From Trichodelitschia bisporula (Eukaryota; Ascomycota; Dothideomycetes; Phaeotrichales; Phaeotrichaceae), in NCBI GenBank assembly GCA_010356995.1, contig ML996697.1:113263-177262 (forward strand): a DNA stretch of 64,000 bases. The letters are read 5' to 3'. Position 1 is the stretch's first letter, and each line of letters starts with the position of its first letter. Below the pieces are notes generated by a model. That model was not told where the DNA came from. It ran no database searches and saw nothing but the letters and a program-made list of their open reading frames with translations. The position numbers and the translations under genes are program-made. This document shows, in pieces, positions 44,891 through 54,189 of the stretch.

Positions 44891-46021
44891 TATGAATCTG
44901 AGAGGACGCTGTCGTCGACTACATCGGTTGAAACAACCGTATGTTTGAGGATACTGTTTGACCGTTTACTGATTCTTTCGCAAGGAGCAGTAAGCCTGTA
45001 GCTCAGGCCGGCTCGGCTAGGTGGCTCGAACCGGTGAAGAAAGTGCAGGAAGACCTCCACAGAAGATTTTTTAGATTTCAACGGGACGACCGCGTGGAGG
45101 AGGGGATACATGGAAGTGACTGTACCATCGACTAGTTCCGTCTCACGGTCTAGCTACCGAAAACCGGAGTCAGCGGTGTTTCCGTCGGAAGATTTGGGAT
45201 TGCAGCGTCCTGGATGGCAGCCCGAGGCTTCTCCTCTTGCCTTCCCATCGCACTTCGCGGCTTCGGCTTGACGATGGTTTCCAGGGCGTGGGGCGGAGGA
45301 GATGGTTAAGACTCTCTGGCGTCGAGTTTGGGACTACGAAGCTGTCCATGGACATTACAAGCTCATGTGGAGGTTTGCCTACAAATTTGACAAAGAGGGA
45401 CTTGCTCGGCACAAGGTTCGAGTCGTCATTCGTGCGGATCTGCTGACAGACTTCATGGCGCGGGAAGACGTTTACGCCCGCACACTGAGCCTGGCACACT
45501 CTCGAACCATGACAGCCATCCTGGTAACGTTTGACCTGGACGCATTGGCATTCGACGCCATCAACGCCTTCGCCAATTCGGACCTGGACGACTCGGTAGC
45601 CATCTTCACCTACCCACCTCAAGGTTTCCCAACGCCGGGACATGTCTACCGCCTGGACAAGCTGTCTATGGACTCCGCAGGGTTCTACCACTGCGGACGA
45701 AGACGACCACCGCGGATCAGGGCTACCACCCAGGTACGACAGTGGAAGCAACATCCATATCTGCAACGACCGGTGGGCCTACATCGAGGACGCCTTCGCA
45801 GGCTCAGATGGGAGCAATGTTGTCCACCATGATGCCAGCAAGACGAAAATCCCCGCTATTGGGTCGGTTGCCATCACAGTGGAGACGCCAAACGATGAAA
45901 AGACCTGACCAAAAGCCAGGGCACTGCCGTCGTACCTTTCAAGGCCCCAAAGTCCCAGTGTCATATCCAGCAGCATCGCGACGATCCGGGGGACCTCAGC
46001 GGAAGCTAGCGCACCGGTGTT

Positions 46022-46180
46022 GTGCCGTTCGCGGCTTCCAAGGGTGTGAAGCCGTCTCCTGGCAAGAAGAATCAGTGCACGTCATGCGGGAAATTTAAAG
46101 AAAAGATCGACTTCGTGACTGAACGCAAAATAACCGGTGGCAAGACCTGTACCGTCTGTCACACCAAGAAGGCTCTATAG
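46022..46180 (+). other. Zinc-ribbon-like coding fragment
   Basis: A short open stretch carries CTSC and CTVC pairs separated by about 25 residues with FVTERKITGGK between them, ending at a TAG at 46178-46180. A stop lies a few codons upstream (46007), so this is a fragment. Two CxxC pairs suggest a zinc ribbon. It may derive from the adjacent element or from a different transposon. Confidence 0.4.
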
Positions 46181-46347
46181 CGTGGTGGCGCCGTTGTTCC
46201 CGAGTCCAGCACGCGCCCTGCGGTGTGGGAACGGCCAGACACAGCTGCCTAAGTTCTACGACAGTATGGCCCTGCAGAGGCAGATCAACTTCATCAAGAG
46301 GTCGCACTTCTGCGAGATCGAACAGTTCTCGGTCAGTAGAAGGGATA

Positions 46348-46463
46348 CTCTCGGGGAAACAGAGGCGAGATTCCTGATAGATAGTCTTCCTCTACATCCG
46401 TAGGCAGTGTTTTCCTAAGTCATCCTATCTTCATGTTTTCTCTCTCCTCTGTTTCCCCGAGAG
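46348..46463. repeat. Inverted repeat, 23-bp arms
   Basis: Arm 46348-46370 (CTCTCGGGGAAACAGAGG core) and arm 46441-46463 match in reverse complement at 22 of 23 positions, separated by 70 bp. It could be the terminal repeats of a tiny element or a termination hairpin. Confidence 0.8.
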
Positions 46464-46590
46464 ATACGAAGGGTACGCGCATCGAGACCAGACCCGAACG
46501 GTTAAAAGGCTTGTCGTGTTGGTGCGCAGACGGCGGATATCACGGGCGTCTCAAAAGAATATGGTCGTAGAGAAAATGCGTCCGTCCATC

Positions 46591-46860
46591 GTGTTGGAGT
46601 GCTAGACAGAGTCTAGATGGGATGTAAATAGGATAATCAAGTACTCATTGAACTGGTGACATGTGAGTGAGGCCTCGAGAATTGTGACGAACACGAACAG
46701 TCCATGGTAGGCGACATCTTCCCGCCTTCCACCCTCGCATGCGGAAACCAACACCTTGCAAAATTCCAAGCCCGCGATAAGCCCTCGAGACGCTGTGTAA
46801 CGCGGTTTCAAACCTCGACACTGCCCTCCAAACTCATATAAAAGTATATATGCTGTTGTT
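46591..46860 (+). repeat. Candidate solo LTR
   Basis: It starts TGTTGGAGTG, a typical start for copia LTRs, continues with GATGGGATGTAAATAGG, and holds a TATAAAAG box at about 46838. No second copy is present in the window, so the boundary at the right is a guess. Confidence 0.3.
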
Positions 46861-47304
46861 GTCCTTGCAAGCAGCCTCAAGTCTCCGCTCCGCCAACCTC
46901 CACCCGGCCCGGCCCCGGCTCCACCCACCCACCGCGCCTCCGCCCACGCGCACCGGCCATCAACGTCCGCCCTACAGCCCTGGTTGCCAACATCGCGTTT
47001 TTTTGCAACACCACACGCACCGCTGCACTTCCCCGCGCCCTTTCATACCTTCATACTTCTGCGGATCGCTGCGAGGGAATTGCACGCGTGGTTTGGCGAC
47101 TTGACGAGCGAGACGGCAAGATCTGGACCAGGGAGGAGCATCGGTAGACGGTTCCAGCTGGAGCAGCATCACCCGCGTCGGCATTGAACATCACGACTCT
47201 CACGCCTCTCACAGCACACCCCGCGCCCATCCTCACGCATACACTCAGGGCACAAGACCCGCTGCACGAACCCGCGCAACCCACCCCCCCACCCCAACCC
47301 CGCA
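46861..47304. other. Promoter and leader of the next gene
   Basis: C/T-rich sequence downstream of a TATATAAAAG-like box (about 46838-46852) leading to the ATG at 47305. No coding evidence of its own. Confidence 0.4.
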
Positions 47305-48569
47305 ATGTCCTCCCCCCCACTAACACCGCTCCACACCCGCCACGCCTCCTTCACATCCTCCCCCCCCTCCCGACGTCTCAGCTCCATATCCCAATCCTAC
47401 AACCCTTACGCCTTCACCCCGAACCCGCCATCGCCCACCCACGCCCCCCCCTCGCGCCGCTCCTCCGCCGCGTTCTCCCCCGCCCCGTCACGGCTCGGGT
47501 CTTCGCACGGTCCGCGGCATAGTATCAGTGGTGGGAACCTGGCGGATGAGTTTGCGGCTATGGATCGGGGGGGCGGGACGTTGGCGGATGAGCTGGGGGG
47601 GTGGAGTGGTGGGGAGGAGGAGGATGAGGAGGGGTTTGAGGTTGAGGAGGGCGAGCGGGATAGTGGTATCGATGGGTGCTCGAGTCCAGGCCAGGATGCG
47701 AAGCTGGTGCTACGTGAGAGGGAGGAGGAACCGCCGGAGCAGATCGACCTCCTCTCTGCGAGCCTGGAAGCCCGCATGTCCACCGTTGCCAGCCTAGCCA
47801 CGCGCGGGGTAGACGGCGAGCGCGACGACCCGGGCCTGGTGGGGCGTGTTACGGAAAGACTGAGGGATTTGGGCGGGCAGGCGGGGATTGAGAGCGGGGC
47901 GGCGAGGTAGGTTTCCCCCCATATACCAGTGGCCCTATGTGTCATCAATTATCATACTGACGGACTAGACTCACGACGGCCCAAACGGCGATAGCGACGC
48001 ATCTCGCGCGCCAGACCCGCGCGCTTACGAATCTGACGTCGAGCCTGTTTTCGCCCCTCGCCCCGCCGCTGCAGCCGGATTTACTCGAGGACGTGGCGCC
48101 GAGTCTGGAGGCCACACTGGTTGCGCTGAGTGCCTTACTCCCCGCGCACACGGGCCGATCGGCGCCTGACGCGAAGGAGCAAGCGAGGCCCGGGAGTTCG
48201 CACCTCAACAACCCAGCCCTATTCCCAGCACAGCTCAGCGCTTCATACCCCACCCCCGCCCACGCGCTGCACACGCTCTCCAGCAGCACGGCGGATTTAC
48301 TCCGCTCCCTCGCCACGCTGGCGGATACGCTGCATGTTAACGCGCAAGCGACGCGGGAAGCGGGGAGGCGGCTCAGGGGGTGCCAGGCTGCGGTTGCGGG
48401 GTGGAGGGAGGAGGAGGAGGAACGCGAGCGGGCGGTGAGGTGGATTGAGGAGGGGGGGTGGGAGGAGAGGTTGGCTGGGCGGGAGGGGGCGAGGGTGTGT
48501 AGGGAGGTGATGGGGGGGTTTGAGGAAGTTTGTCGGGGGGCGGTTGTGGGGGGAGAGGGGGGAAGTTAA
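47305..48569 (+). CDS. Unrecognised fungal protein with helical C-terminal half
   Basis: Exons 47305-47906 and 47969-48569 (62-nt intron, GTAGGT donor, CTAG acceptor) give 400 residues. The N-terminal 80 residues are Ser/Pro-rich, followed by paired NLADEFAAMDRGG and TLADELGGW motifs, then an acidic linker. From about 140 on, the protein is helical: RMSTVASLA, TERLRDLGGQAGIESGAARL spanning the splice site, THLARQTRALTNLTSSLFSPLAPPL, LHTLSSSTADLLRSLATLADTLHVNAQATREAGRRL, then a Glu/Arg-rich and Trp-containing end. This looks like a conserved coiled-coil or helical-bundle protein of filamentous ascomycetes, with no family name assigned. Confidence 0.75.
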
Positions 48570-48869
48570 AGGCGGGAGATCGAGAACGAAGTACTGCTTG
48601 AGAACGGTGGTGTGTATGGCACGGTTGGTGGGCGTTGGTGGAGGAATGTACATTGGCTTGGGCTATTGCCAGCGGCTATGATGATGCGTCCAGTACCCGT
48701 ATCGGGCTGGAGGGGGCTCATCTTTGCATACATAGATAACCAGAGCATCTTGTTTTCATTGCTTACACTTTGAAGTCTACGAACGCGCCGTTCATCTTCT
48801 ACGGGTTACGACACCACCATGATGAATATATCTACCCTCACGCCATTTTTATGCTCTATCCAGCCCCCT

Positions 48870-49062
48870 GTCTGATGTAGACATGGAAGGAGCATGTTGC
48901 TCATGAGAACGAACCTGACGTAATGTGAGCATGATAGAAGGAAGGACCAAAGGAAGATACTTGGCATTATGTATTCAAGTCTCGAGAGTCTCTGACTCTT
49001 CTACTCTTCATCTTCTACTTCACTCTGCAGTTTCACAGTTGCCTTGCCGCACGTAATGAGCC
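48870..49062 (+). repeat. Dispersed 200-bp repeat, copy 2
   Basis: Second copy of the element at 11998-12198 in the same orientation. It overlaps the 3' end of the sirtuin reading frame, which runs on the other strand and stops at 49033 inside the repeat. Copy 2 has TATTCAAGT where copy 1 has TATTTAAAC, so the TATA-like box is not preserved. Confidence 0.65.
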
Positions 49063-50259
49063 TTTGCCCCCATCCCCTTCCCCCCCATCCACCCTCCTCC
49101 GAAGCGCCTCCACCACCTCAGGCAACACCTCCTCCGCCCTCCCCACAACCCTCACCCCCCCAATCCCCTCCCCCACCACCTCACCCTCCCCCCTCACACC
49201 CCCCAAACACACAATCCCCACCTCCCCCCCCTTATCCCTCATCCGCCTCACCAGCCGCCACGCACTCCACGTCGCAAGACTGCTCCCCACAACAAGCACC
49301 CGCCCCGCCTCATCCACCGCCCGCTCCGCCGCAACCCGCACCCCGGGATCGACGCCTTCGCCAAACATAACAACCCCCGGCTTAAGCACCCCCCCACTCG
49401 AGCCCGGCATCCACGCCCCGTCGCCATCAACCCTAATCTCGGCCCGGCTCCCGTCCTCCAGCAGCGGCGGTGACGCGAGGCACGAGGGGCACGACGGATA
49501 CCGGAAGGTCTCGTACGCGGGCGCGCCTGGTGCGGGTGCGACGTCGCCATCTGGGTTGGCCGAGGGCTGCAATTCCGCGTCGCCGTCGGGATTGGTAGTC
49601 GCGGGGGCGTCTTCGGGGTTACCTGGAATGGACGCCGGTAGCGAGGCCATGTAGCCCGCCCACGCGGGATTCAGCCGGGTGAGTTCCGTCTGGAAGTCCG
49701 CGCGGGGAAACGGCGTCCCGCAGCTCAGACACGTCATCGTGTGCAGGCTGCCATGGAGCTCAATCGTCGGCAGGTCGGGATGTGCGCGCGGATGCAGCGC
49801 ATCCACATCTGCCCTCTATCAACCTCAACCCTCACCGGCCATCACCCCCAGACTGAGCAAGAACCTACTCTGCGTAACCACCCCCCCGAGGATACCTAAC
49901 CCCCCCAACGCGCCCACAGCCTCGTACCCCTTATTCGGCTTCACCCTCTCCACAGCCGGCCAGCCGAGATAACTCCGCGCGAAGTACCGCTGCCGACTCG
50001 CGTGCCGCGCTACGAACTCGGCGTAGAACACGGGACGATAGTTGCGGCGCAGCGTGTACGTCCCGCGGGGGCCGCGGTAGTCGGGGAGGCCCGAGGGCAC
50101 GCTGAGGCCGGCGCCGGTGAGGAGGAGGGTTTTGGATGAGTTGGGGCGGGGGGAGAGGAAGGACGCGAGAGCGGCGATGGAACCGGCGAGGCTGTGTGCT
50201 GAGGGGGGGTGGATTGTGGGCGGCGGAAAGGGAGCTGTGTAGGGGATGCGGAGGGGCAT
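49033..50259 (-). CDS. Sir2-family NAD-dependent deacylase (class II, SIRT4-like)
   Basis: Exons 50259-49869 and 49808-49033 (60-nt intron) give 388 residues. NAD-binding GAGLS is at 49-53 and PDYRG at 59-63, followed by TYTLRRNYRP, which resembles SIRT4 rather than the nuclear Hst3/4 type. NVDALH at 131-136 is completed exactly by the splice. The catalytic His is 149 (ELHGS). Zinc cysteines are C157/C160 and C237/C240. KPGVVMFGE lies near 273-281 and VGSSL in the C-terminal Rossmann part. Between the Cys pairs is a long insert with two NPDGD copies. A mitochondrial location would fit the class, but the N-terminus (Pro-rich, few basic residues) is not a classic presequence. The last residues (about SLRAARQL) are encoded by the dispersed repeat. 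Confidence 0.9.
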
Positions 50260-50738
50260 TGCAAGGTGACTTGTTCTTGCTAATGCGCGCTTTGGGCGGT
50301 GCGGCGCTGGAGTCGTGAAGGCGGAAATTGAATGGAGGAGGGGGGGAGGTGCGATGCTGTGGCGGCGCGGCGCGGTGAGTGGAGTTGCAGGGGTGCTCCG
50401 CTTCTCGATCTCGGTGCCCGGCGAACGGATGGGTTGGCGGTGCGGGATCGCGGAGTTTCGCTGCGGGAGGCGGGGTGGCGTCCGCAGGGGTGGGGGGGGG
50501 GGTTTTAAGCGCCGGTGTCGTTGCGGGGCGGGGGCGCGGCCTGGAAATTTGGGGGGTTTGAGGCTGGTTTGGGGAGGAGGGCTGGGGTTAATGTGTGTCG
50601 TTTCGGAGGGTTTGGGGCATTTAAGCTTGTTTGGGTGTGGAACGTTGATGCTGGATTGGGAAGGGTGTGGTATGTAGTTTGCGAGATTTTGATGGGTGGG
50701 TTAGCAATGGGTTTTTGGCACGGAGAGGGATATGGTGT

Positions 50739-50791
50739 GTTCGTGGGAGAGCTTGGGTCTGACTACAGACTACGAAAGATGGCGTTTCGTG
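50739..50791 (+). repeat. Direct repeat, copy 1
   Basis: About 53 bp from GTTCGTGGGAGAGC to GTTTCGTG, closely matching 50865-50916. It contains the small inverted repeat GTCTG-ACTA-CAGAC. Confidence 0.85.
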
Positions 50792-50864
50792 CGGCACAAG
50801 GCTGTCGATCCTACCAATGGCCGCGGGGCTGTCATGGCTGTTGTCACTTGAAGAGACGCACTGC

Positions 50865-50916
50865 GTTCGTGAGAGAGCTTGGGTCTGACTACAGACTACA
50901 AATATGGTGTTTCGTG
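50865..50916 (+). repeat. Direct repeat, copy 2
   Basis: Second copy, 126 bp downstream of the first, with the same GTCTG-ACTA-CAGAC core. Confidence 0.85.
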
Positions 50917-51037
50917 AGCGTACATGTCCAATCAATGCCGCCAACGCCCGTGGATATCGCGTCCACCCGTCCGTCCCCAAACGCCGTCATAACGATGTAG
51001 CCGTATCCGTTTTCTTTTCCGCATACCAATTCCCTTG

Positions 51038-51754
51038 TTAGTGCGACTGCGGCGGCGACGGCGAGAGCATAGCCTGGATGCTCATATCCGCGCGGCCGCC
51101 CGCACTGCTCCCATAACCCGGATGCCCGCCCAAGCTCGCCCTGCTCCCGGAGCCCCGCACCGCCGCCGCCCGCGACGTCTCGGCCATCACGCCCGGCGCC
51201 CGCCCCACGCTACTGCCCCCATCGTCACCTAGCGAGCCTTCAGCGTCCGAACACCCGATGCCGCTGTCCTCGTCCATACCTCGTTCCTTGCGCTGGGCGG
51301 AGCGGTGCGCGGCCTGGATATTCTTGAGGCCCTTCTCCATACACTGGGGGGGCGCGTTAGCCAGCTGGCCCAGGATGGATGGATCGTACGGCCCACACAC
51401 CTTCGCCTCGATAGTCTGCCACTTCTCGCCCACGCGGTCCGCGAGCACGCTCCACATCTCGCGGCGCACGGCCATGTACTCCCGTGCCAGCGTGTCCAGC
51501 TTCACGCCGTCCCAGTCCTCGGCGTTGCGCCGCTCCATTAGGCGCTCGTGGCGCTTGCGGCAGGCGTTTGCGGTTTTGGATGGGAAGTGGGCTGCTGCGA
51601 TGGGTTGCCAGTTTAGGCCCTTTGCGCGGGCGGCCATGAGGATTTCGTCGTCGTCCGGGGTCCAGATGCTGGTGAGGCGCGTGCCGGAGGGTTCGGCGGT
51701 GGGTGTTGGGGCGGGGCGGTACATGCTGGATGAGTTGAGGGGGGCTTTGGGCAT
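51038..51754 (-). CDS. Myb/SANT-like DNA-binding protein
   Basis: A single exon of 238 residues from the ATG at 51754. One Myb/SANT-like helix-turn-helix repeat lies at about 28-75 (SIWTPDDDEILMAARAKGLN, WQPIAAAHFPSKTANACRKRHERL) with the spaced Trp residues of the fold. A second helical stretch with WSVLADRVGEKWQTIEAKV near 100-120 may be a degenerate second repeat. The C-terminal third is Ser/Gly-rich and disordered. It is probably nuclear, a transcription or chromatin factor. It lies upstream of the sirtuin on the same strand, but there is no sign of a functional link. Confidence 0.85.
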   Translation of the reverse strand: MPKAPLNSSSMYRPAPTPTAEPSGTRLTSIWTPDDDEILMAARAKGLNWQPIAAAHFPSKTANACRKRHERLMERRNAEDWDGVKLDTLAREYMAVRREMWSVLADRVGEKWQTIEAKVCGPYDPSILGQLANAPPQCMEKGLKNIQAAHRSAQRKERGMDEDSGIGCSDAEGSLGDDGGSSVGRAPGVMAETSRAAAVRGSGSRASLGGHPGYGSSAGGRADMSIQAMLSPSPPQSH

Positions 51755-54003
51755 GATGGGGAGCGCGGGGGCGCGGGGGGGGGAGGTTGGATCCAGTGTG
51801 TAGGTTTTCGGGGGGGTATTAGAAGTAGGAGTGTTGGAGGGGGGATGATGACGAGATGAAGGAAGAAGAGAAGCTGCGGTAAGGCTGGCTCGAGGCAGAG
51901 ATTGAAAGCTTGATATGAGGATGGGCGTCGAGGCGAGGGTTATTGGAGGGTGGTGACCGTTTGGCCGCAGGTACGGCGAGGGCGGGAATTCGAGGCGAGG
52001 GTTGAGGCCGATACGAGCTTTCAGTGACGTACGGGCAGGAGGAGAGAAGTAAATATTGGATGATGGAGGTCAAATAGATGGGTAGGGCGACAACCAGGTC
52101 GGCCAGACGCGAGGGACAGACAAGAAGAGAAAAGGATATTGAGCAATTGGGCTCGCGATTTGTTGACTTCTGCTGCTGCACCTACACCATCTGACCTGCT
52201 GATCGCCCGGTACAAAGGCGTGCAAATGCAAAAGGCTCCGGGTCATGGAGTATCTATACGTGCCGCAGAGCGGGAGCAATCAAAGGGCTTGCGGCGCCGC
52301 GAGTACCTTCGAGGCGAGGGCCGGGGGTGGGGGGAAGGGAGGGGGAGGTGCAGGGAACGAATCAGGTCCATCTCGTGGAGGATTTGCATGAAACTGTTTT
52401 TTTCGGGTTTCTATTGACGCTGCAGGTTCTGGGTGGGGGGGGGGGGGTTTGTTTCTTTGCGTCTGTGCTGGTGGAGGGGGCGTGGTTGTGGAAAGGCTTA
52501 GAGAGTGTTGTTGAATGAGGGGGAGAGGGAGGAAAGAGTGTGTGTGAGAGAGCGAGGGGAGCATGGAGCATGGATGCAGAGTTGCTGTGCCGTTGGAACA
52601 ACCCTTGCCGCCAATGGCACGGAATGGATATTAAAAGATACCAAAGCGGCAAGCCAGGCGGCTGTTAAAGTCCGTTAATTGACCATTTGTTGCAGGTAGC
52701 CGGCAAGGCTGGCGAGTCAGATGTGCAGGAGGAGCGCCAGGCTTGATGGCGGCTAAAGGAGACGCGCTGGTGGCTTGCGAGGGAGGAAGCAACGGCAGAC
52801 CGCATCAGTGCCTATTTGGTGTGTTTTTTGAGTTGAAAGAGTTAGCTTGCGATCTTTCTCGACATGGCGTTCTTTTTTGTTTGTTTGTTTCTAATTGAGA
52901 AGACGGTTTGCGAACCTAAAGATGTGCGGAATATCAACATGGCGCCGTGGCAGTGCATGCGGGAGACAAGAAGGTCGGCTGCTGGCCAGCGGGTGGGGAG
53001 AAGAAGAGAGCGAGCCGGTCGAGTTCGGGAGATGATGGCGGAAGCCATCCCAATGGAGCAAACGAGAGTCGAGATGATGGCGTTGCCTCGAAGCTTCCTT
53101 CACCGTTGGGGGGGGGGGGGTCTGATCCGACATAGTCAGTCTTGAGACTCTGCGCTGTGGGCTTCACTTTGACACCGCTACTTGACCATGAAGAGACCAA
53201 CACTTTGTGCTACATAGAGCGTTGAGATCTTCCCGAAATCCTAAGCTAGGTCCCGATATCGAACTTCTAAGAGGCAACCATTGGCGGCGGTTGAGGGGTA
53301 ACTTGTTGGTGAATTCTCACAGTCATGAAGCTTTCCGAGCCCGCAGCTTCCCAGTAGGATCATAACTCGGTGGCTGACGGAGCTGTCCATTCGGGTGTCT
53401 CCCTCGTGGTATCTCGCAGGGCACCCCCGCAACACCGGTTATTCCGGATTGAAGCTGGCCGTGGGGCGTTCACGACATCCCCGGTTCCGTGAGAAGGATT
53501 TCTCCCCAGACGCAGGGGCAAGCAAGCCGGGTACTACTGCATATGCAGTTGACCAAGTTGAGGACTCCATCGCCGTGTTGTCCTCGAATACCTCGTAGCT
53601 GAAAATGGCGTTAAGCTAGGGGCACAAGAACATGGTCATGAAGAGCTAAAGCAACAAGCCTAGCTAGCGATGCTGCATGTGCTAGAGTTGGAGAGATATG
53701 TCCGGAGAGCGAATCGGAGAATTGTTCAGACGGTTGGGATAGTTGGAAAAGGACGCCTATCTGATCATCATCGACCGCAATTAGGACAGATGGCAGTAAG
53801 CTGCTGCGAAGGTTTCATCGACCGTAGGAATAGCAATTGCAGGCCATGCGTGCTATGCACTTCCTACAGTACTCTGGGCTTCAGAGTAGTGGTAAGCTCG
53901 AAGCAAGTTGCATGATAGAGAAGTGAAAAAAAAGGTGTCGCGATCACCAACTGCGGTTGATGGCTACCCACCAACACACCAAAAATCAAAGCCGAAGGGT
54001 GCC
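51755..54003. other. Intergenic, no supported gene
   Basis: Promoter side of the Myb-like gene plus gene-poor sequence. G homopolymers occur at about 52434-52447 and 53109-53120. No open frame has a recognisable domain. Confidence 0.5.
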
Positions 54004-54189
54004 ATGACATTACGTAGTCTGCAGCATCTTCCCCACAAACTCTTCCCCCCTCCACCAACGTCCACCGCGCAACGCACGAACGATGCGCCGCAATCGCATT
54101 CCTATCCGCGCCTCGTCGTCCTTCGCATTCCCCCTCTCGCCCGCCCTTTCTTTTCCGTAGTGCGACGTCGTCTCCGGCTCCGCCGCGTC

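Larger units (their letters stand above)
44287..46463 (+). mobile_element. Degenerate Ty1/copia retrotransposon debris
   Basis: At about 45302-45660 the plus strand encodes a copia-type reverse-transcriptase stretch: KVRVVIRAD, EDVYARTLSLAHSRT, DLDALAFDAINAFANS, YPPQGFPTPG and, after a frameshift near 45660, AVYGLRR. Further along, 45642-45908 reads in another frame as a copia-type aspartic protease segment with DSGSNIHICNDR and IPAIGSVAITVE. In an intact copia element protease precedes reverse transcriptase, so the order here is inverted and the copy is rearranged or a nested mixture. Near-identical 33-bp repeats (44287-44322 and 44491-44527) and a repeated ACGGTCCATG block (44353 and 44841) lie upstream, and a strong inverted repeat ends the stretch. 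It cannot be active. Confidence 0.75.
50260..51037. other. Intergenic with a 53-bp direct repeat
   Basis: Very G-rich at 50300-50600 (sirtuin promoter side), then a pair of direct repeats listed separately. No coding evidence. Confidence 0.5.

Noticed and set aside
45022-45033. GGTTCGAGCC on the minus strand, resembling a tRNA B box
   Set aside because: No A box at the right distance and no cloverleaf can be drawn; the site lies in retroelement debris.
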